From contig CAWUVH010000006.1 of NCBI GenBank assembly GCA_963925895.1, positions 1 to 64,000 of the forward strand: a stretch of 64,000 nucleotides of DNA, in the 5' to 3' direction. Made by a program: the position numbers and the translations under genes. The stretch is from Eutrophovita sp913057845. GTDB taxonomy: Bacteria; Pseudomonadota; Gammaproteobacteria; Burkholderiales; Eutrophovitaceae. How positions within the stretch are numbered: the stretch's first letter is position 1; each line of letters begins with the position of its first letter. The notes beneath the pieces were generated by a model. That model searched no databases. It worked only from the letters and a program-made list of their open reading frames with translations, and was not told the DNA's origin. This document shows positions 18,299-26,690 of the stretch, in pieces.

Positions 18299-18334
18299 TT
18301 TGCACATCTTCACCTATATTCTTTCGATTTAATT

Positions 18335-19231
18335 ATGGCTTGGCAGGCATTAGAGTTTGAAGTTTCAGGGGCCGATGTGGAAGCCTTGAGCGATGCGTTG
18401 TTTGACGCTGGGGCTCTATCGGTCGATGTCACTGATGCGGATGAGGGGTCAGTCAAAGAGAGAGCGATCTATCTCGAGCCAGGAGAGGAGGTTCTACTGT
18501 CATGGGGATACAATCTGGTTGTTGGGCTTTTTGATAAGGATATCGAAGTAGCCGATATATGTTCCTTCGTATCTAATGCCCTGCAACCCTTACAGTTGTC
18601 ACCGCCTCAAACGCGCCTTGTTGATGATCAAGATTGGGTTCGTTTAACACAGCAACAATTTGAACCCATTCAAATCACAAAGCGCTTACAAATCTCACCG
18701 AGTTGGTCGGCCGTTAAAGTTACGTCAGAAATCAATATCATTCTTGATCCGGGCCTCGCATTCGGTACAGGTAGTCATCCTACGACGCAGCTTTGCTTGC
18801 ATTGGTTAGAGAGCAATTTGGTTTCCGGGCAAACGGTCATAGACTATGGATGTGGGTCTGGGGTTTTAGGAATAGCAGCAAAGATGTTCGGTGCAGGCAG
18901 GGTGGTTGGAATCGATATAGATGAAGATGCGTTAGCCGCATCTCAGTACAATGCGCTTAGAAACGAGGTTGACTTGGAGGTGTTTCCTGCGGGTGACAGT
19001 TTTAACGAGCAAGTAGATATAGTTATTGCAAATATTCTGCCGTCACCTTTGAAGGTCTTGGCGCCACTATTGAGCCAACTGGTTAAGCCGGGAGGAGACA
19101 TTGTGTTGTCAGGTATTCTCGTGAGTCATGAACAAGAGTTACTTAGTATTTATGGGCGCTGGTTTGAAATGAGTACATTTCAAACTATGGATGATTGGGT
19201 TTGCCTGCAAGGCACCAAGCTGAGTTCATAA
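18335..19231 (+). CDS. prmA: Ribosomal protein L11 methyltransferase
   Basis: Trimethylates ribosomal protein L11. 298 residues: an N-terminal L11-binding domain, then the methyltransferase domain with AFGTGSHPTTQLC near 145-157, the SAM loop VIDYGCGSGVLGIAA near 168-182, and IVIANILPSPL near 228-238, the NxLxxPL active-site region of PrmA. It follows accC by 36 bases, the conserved betaproteobacterial order. Confidence 0.95.
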   Translation: MAWQALEFEVSGADVEALSDALFDAGALSVDVTDADEGSVKERAIYLEPGEEVLLSWGYNLVVGLFDKDIEVADICSFVSNALQPLQLSPPQTRLVDDQDWVRLTQQQFEPIQITKRLQISPSWSAVKVTSEINIILDPGLAFGTGSHPTTQLCLHWLESNLVSGQTVIDYGCGSGVLGIAAKMFGAGRVVGIDIDEDALAASQYNALRNEVDLEVFPAGDSFNEQVDIVIANILPSPLKVLAPLLSQLVKPGGDIVLSGILVSHEQELLSIYGRWFEMSTFQTMDDWVCLQGTKLSS

Positions 19232-19235
19232 CACT

Positions 19236-20111
19236 ATGAAATTATTTCTTGTCTGCCCAAAATGCGCACATTTGTTTGGGTCGACTACTGCGCGACTCAT
19301 CGAACAATCCGGTCGTGTTGATTGCCCCTCGTGTAATAATTCTTTTGATGGTTACGCTCATTATCGTTTTGATGTTGTAGGTGAACCTGTAAGGGTGGTG
19401 TTAGGCGAACTAATAAAAGAGGAGAGTCTGCCTGATCAGCGCCACAGATTGGATTCAGCTAGACCAAATAATTTTAAAGAGGCGATCGGGATTAAAGAGG
19501 TTGTGTTGCCCGATGCGACTGAGCAAGAGATTCGTTCAAACGGTAATGCAAATTTGTACGAGGCCGTGTTTGCGCCTCTCCCCGTTTTAAAGTCGCGCTG
19601 GTGGTATGCAAATATCATGTTCTTTTTAATTTTTATATCAATGGTAATCTTGGGTTTTAATCAGCACATATATGCTAACAATACTCAGGTTGGTCAATGG
19701 GCTTTAGGCGTGTGTGACAGTCTTGGTTGTGAGGCTGGAGTGCCAAGACGTATTGATGATCTAAGGTTGATTGGGACGGATCTAGCGGTTAGGCCCGATT
19801 TCGGGGAATCGTTTTACCATTTCCGTGCGACGATTCAGAACGTGGGGGAACAGCGACTGCAATTCCCGGCAATGGAGTTGAAATTGACTGATGTTCAAGG
19901 CCGAATTATCACGAGTCGAGTCATTTATCCGAGCGAGTATGTTGCAGAGGTTGCTCAAGTGGGGATAGAGTCCAAGGGCGAACAACAATTGAACTTAATT
20001 CTTCTTATTGACGGCTCTCCTCCAGTAGCCTTTGATAGTTATCTGTTCTATCCAAAAAAGAATGGACTTAAGTTGCGCGGAGCCTTTGGTGCTTATGCAC
20101 GTGTAGATTAA
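19236..20111 (+). CDS. Zinc-ribbon and DUF3426 domain membrane protein
   Basis: 291 residues, four bases after prmA. The N-terminus is an MJ0042-type zinc ribbon (two CPxC knuckles, Cys8/Cys11 and Cys31/Cys34). A variable linker follows, then one membrane helix at about 130-148. The C-terminal domain matches the DUF3426 family (segments VGEQRLQFPAMELKLTD and the stretch ending in YPSEY). Function unknown; the family sits next to prmA in many betaproteobacteria. Confidence 0.85.
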   Translation: MKLFLVCPKCAHLFGSTTARLIEQSGRVDCPSCNNSFDGYAHYRFDVVGEPVRVVLGELIKEESLPDQRHRLDSARPNNFKEAIGIKEVVLPDATEQEIRSNGNANLYEAVFAPLPVLKSRWWYANIMFFLIFISMVILGFNQHIYANNTQVGQWALGVCDSLGCEAGVPRRIDDLRLIGTDLAVRPDFGESFYHFRATIQNVGEQRLQFPAMELKLTDVQGRIITSRVIYPSEYVAEVAQVGIESKGEQQLNLILLIDGSPPVAFDSYLFYPKKNGLKLRGAFGAYARVD

Positions 20112-20127
20112 AATTTTTGGAGTGACA

Positions 20128-20511
20128 ATGTTAAATAGTGAAAAGATAAAGTTTAGTGAGACGCATCAGTGGATCCTCCTCAATGAGGGGGATGTTGCGT
20201 CGATAGGCATAAGTGATTACGCTCAAAATTCACTTGGAGACGTCGTCTACGTTGAGCTGCCTTTGCTGGGTTCTGTATTCGAATCCGGCGAGCAATGTGG
20301 TGTTGTTGAGTCGGTGAAGACTGCATCTGATCTATTTATCCCGGTGGCTGGAGAGGTCATCGCGGTTAATGAGTTATTGAGAGAGCGGCCTGAATTAATT
20401 AATGAGCTGCCTCAAGAGACATGGATATTTAAAGTCAAAGTGATGGATGCAAGATTGATTGAGGCGCTAATGAGTCAAGCTCAATACCTTGAGTTTGTAG
20501 AGAAAGAATAG
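20128..20511 (+). CDS. gcvH: Glycine cleavage system H protein
   Basis: Lipoyl carrier of the glycine cleavage complex. The 127-residue product has the lipoyl-lysine motif ESVKTASDL with Lys64, the position used in E. coli. The start is set by GGAG at 20119-20122, five bases before ATG 20128; a GTG at 20122 overlaps that site and is unlikely. No gcvT or gcvP is next to it, which is unusual, so it may be an extra H protein or a lipoyl relay protein. Confidence 0.92.
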   Translation: MLNSEKIKFSETHQWILLNEGDVASIGISDYAQNSLGDVVYVELPLLGSVFESGEQCGVVESVKTASDLFIPVAGEVIAVNELLRERPELINELPQETWIFKVKVMDARLIEALMSQAQYLEFVEKE

Positions 20512-20579
20512 ACTTCGCTTTGTTCTTAATATAGATGTAATCAATTCTGGGACTAGTTAAATGATTAATGGTGACGTGT

Positions 20580-20666
20580 ATGAAGATTAAAATAACAATC
20601 ATGGAAAGACTATTGTTTGTCGCAGTTTTAGGATTGCTTTTGAAATTTGCATTGATGCAAATGTGA
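20580..20666 (+). CDS. Possible 28-residue hydrophobic small protein
   Basis: ATG at 20580 preceded by GGTGA with a 5-base spacer, then 28 codons to TGA. The peptide (MKIKITIMERLLFVAVLG and onward) has a basic start and a hydrophobic core, like a single-pass small membrane protein. It lies in the 172-base gap between convergent gcvH and soxA. No homologue is known to me. The ribosome site and composition are the only support. Confidence 0.3.
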   Translation: MKIKITIMERLLFVAVLGLLLKFALMQM

Positions 20667-20683
20667 AAGGTCAGCTTGTCAAG

Positions 20684-21511
20684 TTAGCGACGGTAGACGG
20701 ATGATTGTAGGGGCAATCCGTTGCTCAGGTAGGAATGAAAGAACTCCAGGTTGTTAAGCGTCTCGCTTCCAGATTCAAATGCGACAGCGCCTACAGCCTC
20801 CATGCAGCGTTGATATCTCATCTGTAGTGTGTAGAGACGTTCTCCGCCTCGAAACACAGGAAAATGAACAGCCTGTCCAATAGTTGGAGACAGGAGTTCA
20901 TCTCGAAAATAGTGCCCCCCATGCGTTAAGTGACAGGATGCGCAGGCTAAATTATATTGACCAATGCGTTTAAAGTAGAGCGACTTGCCGAGCTCATACT
21001 TAGTTAAGGCTTGTGCGTTGGGCACTTCAATTTGCATCAGCATGCCGTCTGATAAAGATCTCGCGTAAGCGCTTAGAACTCCCATCGTTTTGGGGTTCAC
21101 ATAGCTCATCCGTGTTTCTCCGTTTTGCTCCAGACAAAAATTGAGCGCCATTTCAAATGTGACCACTTGTTCCTGTGTTGTATCGTAGTAAGGGAATTTG
21201 CCAGCGACGTTAGTCCCTTTATTGCCAAAGCAATTCGCAAATTTTTGCCCATTCTTAAAAGGTGTTTCCCAGATTTTTTTACCTTGGTCAACCATCTCTT
21301 GGAAAGGTGGAAAATCCATGATGCTTTCGTATTGATTAAGCGCATCTTCGCTCAACATCATAGAGCCGTATATGTATTGCGATATGGGTACGTCAGGGAT
21401 GTTTCCTGCGAAAGTATCTAAAAAAAGCTGTCGATCTTCTTCCGGATTGCTCCAGGCCTGAGAGGAGGCAATGAAAATTATTAGAGCTGTAAGGTGTTGA
21501 AGAAGGCGCAT
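20684..21511 (-). CDS. soxA: Sulfur oxidation c-type cytochrome SoxA
   Basis: SoxAX couples thiosulfate oxidatively to the SoxY cysteine in the periplasm. 275 residues with a signal peptide (about 1-21), one haem site CASCH near 190, and the C-terminal SoxA block with the distal cysteine ligand in RYQRCMEAVGA near 234-244 and NLEFFHSYLSNGLPL near 254-268. The N-terminal half has no second CxxCH (only a lone Cys in KFANCFGNKG), so it is a single-haem SoxA. Last gene of soxX-soxY-soxZ-soxA. Confidence 0.92.
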   Translation of the reverse strand: MRLLQHLTALIIFIASSQAWSNPEEDRQLFLDTFAGNIPDVPISQYIYGSMMLSEDALNQYESIMDFPPFQEMVDQGKKIWETPFKNGQKFANCFGNKGTNVAGKFPYYDTTQEQVVTFEMALNFCLEQNGETRMSYVNPKTMGVLSAYARSLSDGMLMQIEVPNAQALTKYELGKSLYFKRIGQYNLACASCHLTHGGHYFRDELLSPTIGQAVHFPVFRGGERLYTLQMRYQRCMEAVGAVAFESGSETLNNLEFFHSYLSNGLPLQSSVYRR

Positions 21512-21520
21512 GGAGATAAC

Positions 21521-21835
21521 TCAGGAAATTGTCGCTGTTCCGGACCCTGATTCCCCCATGTTGTCATCCCATGCGATGCTCAACTCATCACCACTGACTG
21601 CATTAGGCACCCGGAAATTCAAATAAGGGTTTTTGGACACGGATCGACTCCAGTGAACTTGCATGATCGATTTTCCATTATGGCTAATTTTAACGGTATG
21701 AATGAAGTGTTTTGGAATCATTTCTGCCGTATGCTTATTTTTTCGATAGCCCGTTTCCATTGGATGAAAAATCATTATTTTGACATCCGCTATGTTGTCT
21801 TTGAGTCTCACTCTGAAGCGTACTGTTTTATCCAT
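21521..21835 (-). CDS. soxZ: Sulfur carrier complex subunit SoxZ
   Basis: Partner of SoxY in the heterodimer that carries sulfur intermediates. 104 residues from ATG 21835, an immunoglobulin-like beta protein with the family landmarks MIFHPMETGYRKNK and IPKHFI, ending in a tail with GSGTATIS. The frame extends upstream to a GTG at 21874 inside soxY, but the ATG gives the normal family N-terminus (MDKTVRFRVRLKD). No signal peptide, as expected for co-export with SoxY. Confidence 0.92.
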   Translation of the reverse strand: MDKTVRFRVRLKDNIADVKIMIFHPMETGYRKNKHTAEMIPKHFIHTVKISHNGKSIMQVHWSRSVSKNPYLNFRVPNAVSGDELSIAWDDNMGESGSGTATIS

Positions 21836-21854
21836 TCTTAAGTCTTTCTCTGAT

Positions 21855-22322
21855 TTATTCTTCTCCGCAACCACCGATGGTTACTTTAACTTGTCGAGCA
21901 GTTCGGTAGAAGATTCCGTCTGCCAATACGATGACATGTACAAATGCTGTCTCGCCCATTTTGATTCTAGAGGCGACGAAGGGTTCTACGTCAGACGTGA
22001 ATATATAATCCGAAACTAAGGGTTGAGGATTCTTTTCCGCAAACACAAAAATTCTCTCAGTTTTTGGAATTTTACTGAGAATTTTTATCGGAACGATAGC
22101 GCCATTTTCAGCAATTTCCGGTAGTGATAGTTCGATATTTTTGCTCGCATCACGCAGCTCGCCGGGGTTTCTGATGCCAATGCTCCGAATCGAATCGGCG
22201 ATATCGACTTCGTTATAGGCTGTTTCATCCCAACGAGCGTACCCCTTGACGGGTATCAATAGGGTGCTTATCAGTGCGAGCGCCGAGTTAAGAAATGCTC
22301 TTCGTTTTTTTGAAAGATTCAT
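21855..22322 (-). CDS. soxY: Sulfur carrier protein SoxY
   Basis: Covalent carrier of sulfur intermediates in the Sox pathway. 155 residues with a twin-arginine-like signal (KKRRAFLN near 5-12, hydrophobic stretch to about 29) and the C-terminal swinging arm ending GGCGEE, with the sulfur-binding Cys152. The usual ending is GGCGG or close to it; here two acidic residues follow. soxZ starts 19 bases after the soxY stop. Confidence 0.93.
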   Translation of the reverse strand: MNLSKKRRAFLNSALALISTLLIPVKGYARWDETAYNEVDIADSIRSIGIRNPGELRDASKNIELSLPEIAENGAIVPIKILSKIPKTERIFVFAEKNPQPLVSDYIFTSDVEPFVASRIKMGETAFVHVIVLADGIFYRTARQVKVTIGGCGEE

Positions 22323-22327
22323 AAGTG

Positions 22328-22699
22328 CTATAGGGTGTAAAGGTAATCGATGATTGTGTGAATTTGTATCTCAGTTAGAATCTTGTGCGCGCCAAAAGGT
22401 GGCATGATCGTATCCGGGTAAGTATCCCGGGCGTCCCAAATTTGCTTGAATAGAGCGTCTCTAGAGGGGAACCGACGTTTCATGTCCATCAGAGGCGGCC
22501 CGATATTAGCTAGGGTTACTGCGAGTTTATCGTTGGGTGCGCTGTGACAGGCAAGGCAATTTCCGTAATCATAATTGTGAGCAAGTTCTCGACCGTCGCG
22601 AACAGACTCAGGCTCTGCTTTAGAGTGAATGGGCGCTAATAGGCTCGCGAAGCAAAAAAAGAGACCGATCAGTTTATGTTTTAGTACAGCTCGTGCCAT
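22328..22699 (-). CDS. soxX: Sulfur oxidation c-type cytochrome SoxX
   Basis: Small monohaem cytochrome that pairs with SoxA. 123 residues: signal peptide (about 1-28), haem site CLACH near 53-57, and the methionine-ligand region TIMPPFGAHKILT near 97-109. First of the four sox genes and only 42 bases downstream of moaC on the same strand, so it may be read with moaC. Confidence 0.92.
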   Translation of the reverse strand: MARAVLKHKLIGLFFCFASLLAPIHSKAEPESVRDGRELAHNYDYGNCLACHSAPNDKLAVTLANIGPPLMDMKRRFPSRDALFKQIWDARDTYPDTIMPPFGAHKILTEIQIHTIIDYLYTL

Positions 22700-22741
22700 T
22701 GGTTTTGAGAGCGAAATTAGTAGATAAAAGTTCCTGTTTGA

Positions 22742-23221
22742 TCACTCATTGGCAGTCCACGTGCCAGATTTCCCGCCACTTTTTTCCCTTAGGCCAATAT
22801 TTTTGATAATCATTCCTCGATCAACCGCCTTACACATGTCGTAGATCGTGAGTAGACCAACTGATAAAGCTGTTAGCGCTTCCATTTCAACGCCAGTCTT
22901 CCCCCAGGTCTCTACCCTAGTGGTACAAAGAACTGAGTGAGCACTTTTTTGGATGTTGAAATCTACGGTAACTCGAGTTATGGAAAGAGGGTGACACAAA
23001 GGAATTAACTCAGACGTCCGTTTAGAGGCCTGAATCGCAGCGATTCTGGCAATGCCAAGCACGTCGCCTTTTTTAGTTTCTCCCGCTTGAATCAGTCTCA
23101 GCGTATCGGGAAGCATGCTGATGATGCCGCTGGCAATAGCCACTCGCTTGGTTTCGTCTTTGTCTCCCACGTCAACCATATGCGCTTGTCCAGTCACATC
23201 AAAATGGGTTAAGTCACTCAA
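22742..23221 (-). CDS. moaC: Cyclic pyranopterin monophosphate synthase
   Basis: Molybdenum cofactor synthesis, acting with MoaA to form cyclic pyranopterin. I place the start at TTG 23221, which gives LTHFDVTGQAHMVDVGDK like other MoaC proteins, 159 residues in all (E. coli 161), and is preceded by AAAGGA about ten bases upstream. No ATG is available before the AHMVDV motif. A TTG at 23281 would add 20 atypical residues. Key segments LIPLCHPL near 72-79 and VGLLTIYDMCKAVDR near 120-134 are intact. Divergent from the M48 protease. Confidence 0.93.
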   Translation of the reverse strand: MSDLTHFDVTGQAHMVDVGDKDETKRVAIASGIISMLPDTLRLIQAGETKKGDVLGIARIAAIQASKRTSELIPLCHPLSITRVTVDFNIQKSAHSVLCTTRVETWGKTGVEMEALTALSVGLLTIYDMCKAVDRGMIIKNIGLREKSGGKSGTWTANE

Positions 23222-23264
23222 GGTAGTATCGTCCTTTAGAAATTCACTTTGGTTGAACTTATTA

Positions 23265-24755
23265 ATGATAAAAGTTATCAAAAATATATCTAACGTTTAT
23301 GATAGCACTGTGACTCGAATACTTTTATTAATCCTTTTCTGTGCAATGGGGACAGGAAAAAATGCCCTATCCCAAGATCTTCCTGATTTGGGGGACCCAT
23401 TTCGTGATGATTTTTCCCTTTTCCAAGAACGCGTTATCGGGGATTCAATCATGGGTAATATACGATCAAGCACTGCGTACGTATCGGACCCAGAGATTGC
23501 CGATTACCTCAATCACTTGGGGTATCAATTGGTAGCCAACAGCGATTCCCCCGCTACTGAATTTTATTTTTTTGCGCTTATTAATCAGACACTGAATGCT
23601 TTTGCCTTACCCGGCGGGTATGTTGGTGTCCATTCTGGTTTGATTCTAGAGTCGGATAATGAGTCTATGTTAGCTGGTGTCTTGGGGCACGAAGTCGCTC
23701 ACGTGACCCAAAGACACATCGCACGAATTATAGCTGGACAAGGTAGAGCTCGAATCGGTTCATTGGCAGCGATGGCGGCAGCCATACTGGCGGCCCGATC
23801 AGGCGGAGATGTCGCGCAGGCTGCTGTGATGACTTCTGTGGCATTGCCGATGCAGAGTCGATTGAATTTTACGCGCGAGCATGAGCGGGAGGCCGATCGT
23901 ATTGGGCTGCGAATACTGAAACAATCGGAGTTTGACCCTCATCAGGTCCCATTGTTTTTTAAGCATTTACAACGACAATCAAGACTTTATGAATCAGGGG
24001 TTCCTGAGTATCTGCGAACTCATCCGATCAATTCGGAGAGAATTGCAGATATAGAGGCTAGGTTAGCTAAGGTGTCGCCCACTCAAGTTGAAGACAGTAT
24101 CGCGCTGCTGTTTGTCAAAGCTCGTTTAAGGGTCTACCAAGATGGACCTTTAAGTGCTGTTGAAATATTTAAAGAGCAACTCAATTCGCAAGACAAAAAA
24201 GTTAGAGTCGCGGGAATGTATGGGTTAATTTATTCTTTCATATTTGAAAACGAGTTAAATACGCTCACGCTTGATGAGGCGAGGGCAACGGTCGATGCTG
24301 CGTTGAGCGTCGAGCCCGGGCACCCAATGCTCTTATCGTTAGAGGCTGATTTCGAGCGATTACTCGGCGATCCCGAGCGTGCTGGCGTGTTGTATGCTGA
24401 GGCTTTAGAGCGTTATCCCTCAAGAAAGTCACTTGTGTATGGATACGCAGAGTTTCTTATGTCTTCTGAGAGATTCAAAGATTTAGAAAAATTGATGTCT
24501 GATCTTGTTTGGAGTGCTGAGGTGCGTGACCCGAAGTATTATGAATATCGCGCAAAAGCCCACGCTGGTTTGAAACAACAAATGGCCATGCATCTAGATT
24601 ACTCAGAGGTTCTTGCGATGACGGGAAATTTAGTTGGCGCTATTAATGAGCTCCTTTCGGCGCAAAAGGCAACCGACGGGGATTTTTTTCTGCGTACTTC
24701 GGTTGATTCGCGGCTTCGTGAGTTAGAGGAAATTCAAAGAACGTTGGCGAAGTGA
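23265..24755 (+). CDS. bepA: BepA-like M48 family periplasmic metalloprotease with TPR tail
   Basis: Periplasmic zinc protease and chaperone for outer-membrane protein assembly in relatives (BepA/YfgC). About 496 residues from ATG 23265: N-terminal signal (hydrophobic run near 18-35), peptidase domain with the zinc motif HEVAHVTQRH and the downstream EREADRIGL that supplies the third ligand, then a C-terminal TPR region (about 290-490). A GTG at 23310 (MTRILLLILFC) would give a cleaner signal peptide and is a real alternative. The moaC-M48 protease neighbourhood recurs in betaproteobacteria. Confidence 0.88.
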   Translation: MIKVIKNISNVYDSTVTRILLLILFCAMGTGKNALSQDLPDLGDPFRDDFSLFQERVIGDSIMGNIRSSTAYVSDPEIADYLNHLGYQLVANSDSPATEFYFFALINQTLNAFALPGGYVGVHSGLILESDNESMLAGVLGHEVAHVTQRHIARIIAGQGRARIGSLAAMAAAILAARSGGDVAQAAVMTSVALPMQSRLNFTREHEREADRIGLRILKQSEFDPHQVPLFFKHLQRQSRLYESGVPEYLRTHPINSERIADIEARLAKVSPTQVEDSIALLFVKARLRVYQDGPLSAVEIFKEQLNSQDKKVRVAGMYGLIYSFIFENELNTLTLDEARATVDAALSVEPGHPMLLSLEADFERLLGDPERAGVLYAEALERYPSRKSLVYGYAEFLMSSERFKDLEKLMSDLVWSAEVRDPKYYEYRAKAHAGLKQQMAMHLDYSEVLAMTGNLVGAINELLSAQKATDGDFFLRTSVDSRLRELEEIQRTLAK

Positions 24756-24812
24756 TGTAGGGCACCATAAGCACGGGCGATGCAAAATTCTAAGGTGAAT
24801 TAAGGGTATTTG

Positions 24813-25439
24813 ATGTTTTTATTTGTAGATCGAATGATTGAAGAGCTTGATCAGAGTCTCAGGGTATTGACGGGGTCGGTGTCGGCGCATCGTGATTTGA
24901 GGTTTCCTGAGTCTGGTTTGGAGCTTAACGATCAGCAAAAAAAACTGTCTGCTAAATTTATGCGAGTGAATCATGCTGGTGAGGTGTGTGCCCAAGCGCT
25001 TTACCTGGGGCAAGCTGCGGTTGAGAGAAAGCCAGATATTAAGGTTGCGCTGACTCAATCAGCTCGAGAGGAATTGGATCATCTTGTCTGGACGCAGCAA
25101 CGAATAGAAGAATTAGGTGGTAGAACGAGTGTGCTTAATCCGTTGTTTTATGTTGGGTCATTCGCCATTGGTGCGCTAGCAGGACTGTTTGGCACGCAAA
25201 ACAGTCTTGGTTTTTTGCAAGAAACAGAACGTCAAGTTGAGTCACATCTATCTGACCACTTGGATCTGTTGCCTGTCGAGGATACGCGTAGTCGCGCAAT
25301 TATTTCGCAAATGAAGGAAGAGGAGCGGTGCCATGCGGACCGTGCTCAGCACCTTGGCGCGAATGCGTTACCTAAGCCTGTGAGCGTGTTGATGGGGTTG
25401 ATGTCTAAAATCATGACAAGAGTAACGTTTATCGTTTAA
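24813..25439 (+). CDS. coq7: 2-nonaprenyl-3-methyl-6-methoxy-1,4-benzoquinol hydroxylase (di-iron, Coq7)
   Basis: Late hydroxylation step of aerobic ubiquinone synthesis. 208 residues from ATG 24813 (a TTG one codon earlier is possible), with di-iron ligands in NHAGEVCAQALYLGQ, REELDHLVW and EEERCHADRA, the last near residues 169-178. The hydrophobic SFAIGALAGLFG segment near 111-122 suits membrane association. Presence indicates ubiquinone-based aerobic respiration, in line with the bc1 genes downstream. Confidence 0.94.
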   Translation: MFLFVDRMIEELDQSLRVLTGSVSAHRDLRFPESGLELNDQQKKLSAKFMRVNHAGEVCAQALYLGQAAVERKPDIKVALTQSAREELDHLVWTQQRIEELGGRTSVLNPLFYVGSFAIGALAGLFGTQNSLGFLQETERQVESHLSDHLDLLPVEDTRSRAIISQMKEEERCHADRAQHLGANALPKPVSVLMGLMSKIMTRVTFIV

Positions 25440-25452
25440 TTCAGTCCTGATT

Positions 25453-25875
25453 CTAGGTGGAGGGAGTGCAAACTTCATAATCATGAGTAATTTGAGCTGA
25501 TTTTCCGAGCATGATCGATGCTGAGCAGTACTTTTCCGCAGACAGATTGATCGCGCGTTCGACAATTTTTTTGCTGATATTTTGTCCGAAAATTTTGAAG
25601 TGCAGGTGAATCGAGGTGAAGATCTTTGGATCAGTTTCCGCTCGTATTGCCTCAACTTCTAAGGCGAGATCGGTAACGTCTTGCCGTGATTTGCGCAAGA
25701 TAGACACTACGTCGTAAGCGCTGCATCCGCCGAGGCCCATTAAAAGCATTTCCATGGGGCGTGCCCCATGATTTTGGCCGCCAGATTCTGCTGCGCCATC
25801 CATTATTATGGTGTGGCCGCTGCCGCTTTTTGCTTCGAAGGCCACGCCGCTCAACAACTTAATTGCTGTTTTCAT
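25453..25875 (-). CDS. OsmC family protein
   Basis: 140 residues with the OsmC/Ohr fold landmarks: the first conserved Cys in GGCSAYDVVSILRK near 51-64 and the second region with CSASIMLGKSA near 116-126. Proteins of this YhfA-like subgroup are often annotated as OsmC family without defined substrate; peroxide reduction is possible but not shown. Convergent with coq7. An inverted repeat lies 44-63 bases upstream of its start. Confidence 0.85.
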   Translation of the reverse strand: MKTAIKLLSGVAFEAKSGSGHTIIMDGAAESGGQNHGARPMEMLLMGLGGCSAYDVVSILRKSRQDVTDLALEVEAIRAETDPKIFTSIHLHFKIFGQNISKKIVERAINLSAEKYCSASIMLGKSAQITHDYEVCTPST

Positions 25876-25918
25876 TAATAACCCATCATTAGAAAGAACT
25901 TTTAGATGTGTAAGTCTA

Positions 25919-25938
25919 CTAAACTTTATTCAGTTTAG
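25919..25938. repeat. Inverted repeat CTAAACT-N6-AGTTTAG upstream of osmC-like gene
   Basis: Perfect 7-base arms (25919-25925 and 25932-25938) with a 6-base spacer, in the 214-base divergent region between the OsmC-like gene and petA. No T-run follows, so it looks more like a protein-binding site than a terminator. The cognate regulator is unknown. Confidence 0.35.
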
Positions 25939-26023
25939 AATTGCGGCATACGCATATCAATAAATTATCAATAAAATCATATTGTTACGGTATCATCACT
26001 AGATTTAATTTTGCAGTAATGTG

Positions 26024-26029
26024 TATAAT
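26024..26029 (+). promoter_or_regulatory. Probable -10 element of the petABC promoter
   Basis: A consensus TATAAT at 26024-26029, in the context GTGTATAATTGC like the aroQ promoter, 61 bases before the petA start. No clear -35 is visible at the right distance, so an activator or a weak promoter is possible. Confidence 0.42.
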
Positions 26030-26089
26030 TGCGAGTTATTAATATTGGTAATTGTTTCCTGACTTGTTTGGTTTCGAGGAGGTTTGAGG

Positions 26090-26686
26090 TTGAGTTCTAA
26101 AAATTCAGTGAATGAGCAGCGTCGCATGCTTGTTGTGGCGACCGGCGCGGTTGGTGCGGTTGGTGCCTTGGCTGCGATATCGCCGCTTTTTGTCAGCATG
26201 GCTCCAAGTGAGCGGGCCAAGGCTGCGGGTGCTCCTGTTGAGGTTGATTTGTCTAAGTTGGAGCCGGGGATGCTCATTACCGAAGCGTGGCGTGGAAAAC
26301 CAGTTTGGATTTTGCATCGCACGGATGAGATGCTAAGCAAGCTAGGGGAAACTGCTGAACTCGTATCAGATCCGGACTCCAAGTTGCCGATGCAGCCGGA
26401 CTATGCAAAAAATGTCGAACGCTCAATCAAACCTCAGTATCTGGTCTTGGTGGGCATTTGTACACACCTAGGTTGCTCGCCAACTCAAAAGCTTGAGGCG
26501 GGAGAGGCTTCGGGCCTTGGCGCTGACTGGAGCGGCGGATTCTTCTGCCCCTGTCACGGCTCTAAATTCGACCTTGCCGGGCGCGTTTATAAGGGCGTGC
26601 CAGCGCCTGCGAATCTGGAGGTTCCTCCGCACCAATTTTTGTCTGATTCCCGATTGTTAATCGGGGACGATGCAGCTAGGAGTTAA
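26090..26686 (+). CDS. petA: Ubiquinol-cytochrome c reductase iron-sulfur (Rieske) subunit
   Basis: Rieske protein of the bc1 complex, moving electrons from ubiquinol to cytochrome c1. The start TTG 26090 is chosen because GAGGAGG at 26076-26082 lies seven bases upstream; the earlier TTG 26084 is too close to it. 198 residues: Tat-like QRRMLVVATGAVGAVG anchor near 11-30, then the cluster motifs CTHLGC near 124-129 and CPCHGSKFD near 154-162, which supply two Cys and two His ligands. First gene of petA-petB-petC. Confidence 0.95.
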   Translation: MSSKNSVNEQRRMLVVATGAVGAVGALAAISPLFVSMAPSERAKAAGAPVEVDLSKLEPGMLITEAWRGKPVWILHRTDEMLSKLGETAELVSDPDSKLPMQPDYAKNVERSIKPQYLVLVGICTHLGCSPTQKLEAGEASGLGADWSGGFFCPCHGSKFDLAGRVYKGVPAPANLEVPPHQFLSDSRLLIGDDAARS

Positions 26687-26690
26687 TGTG

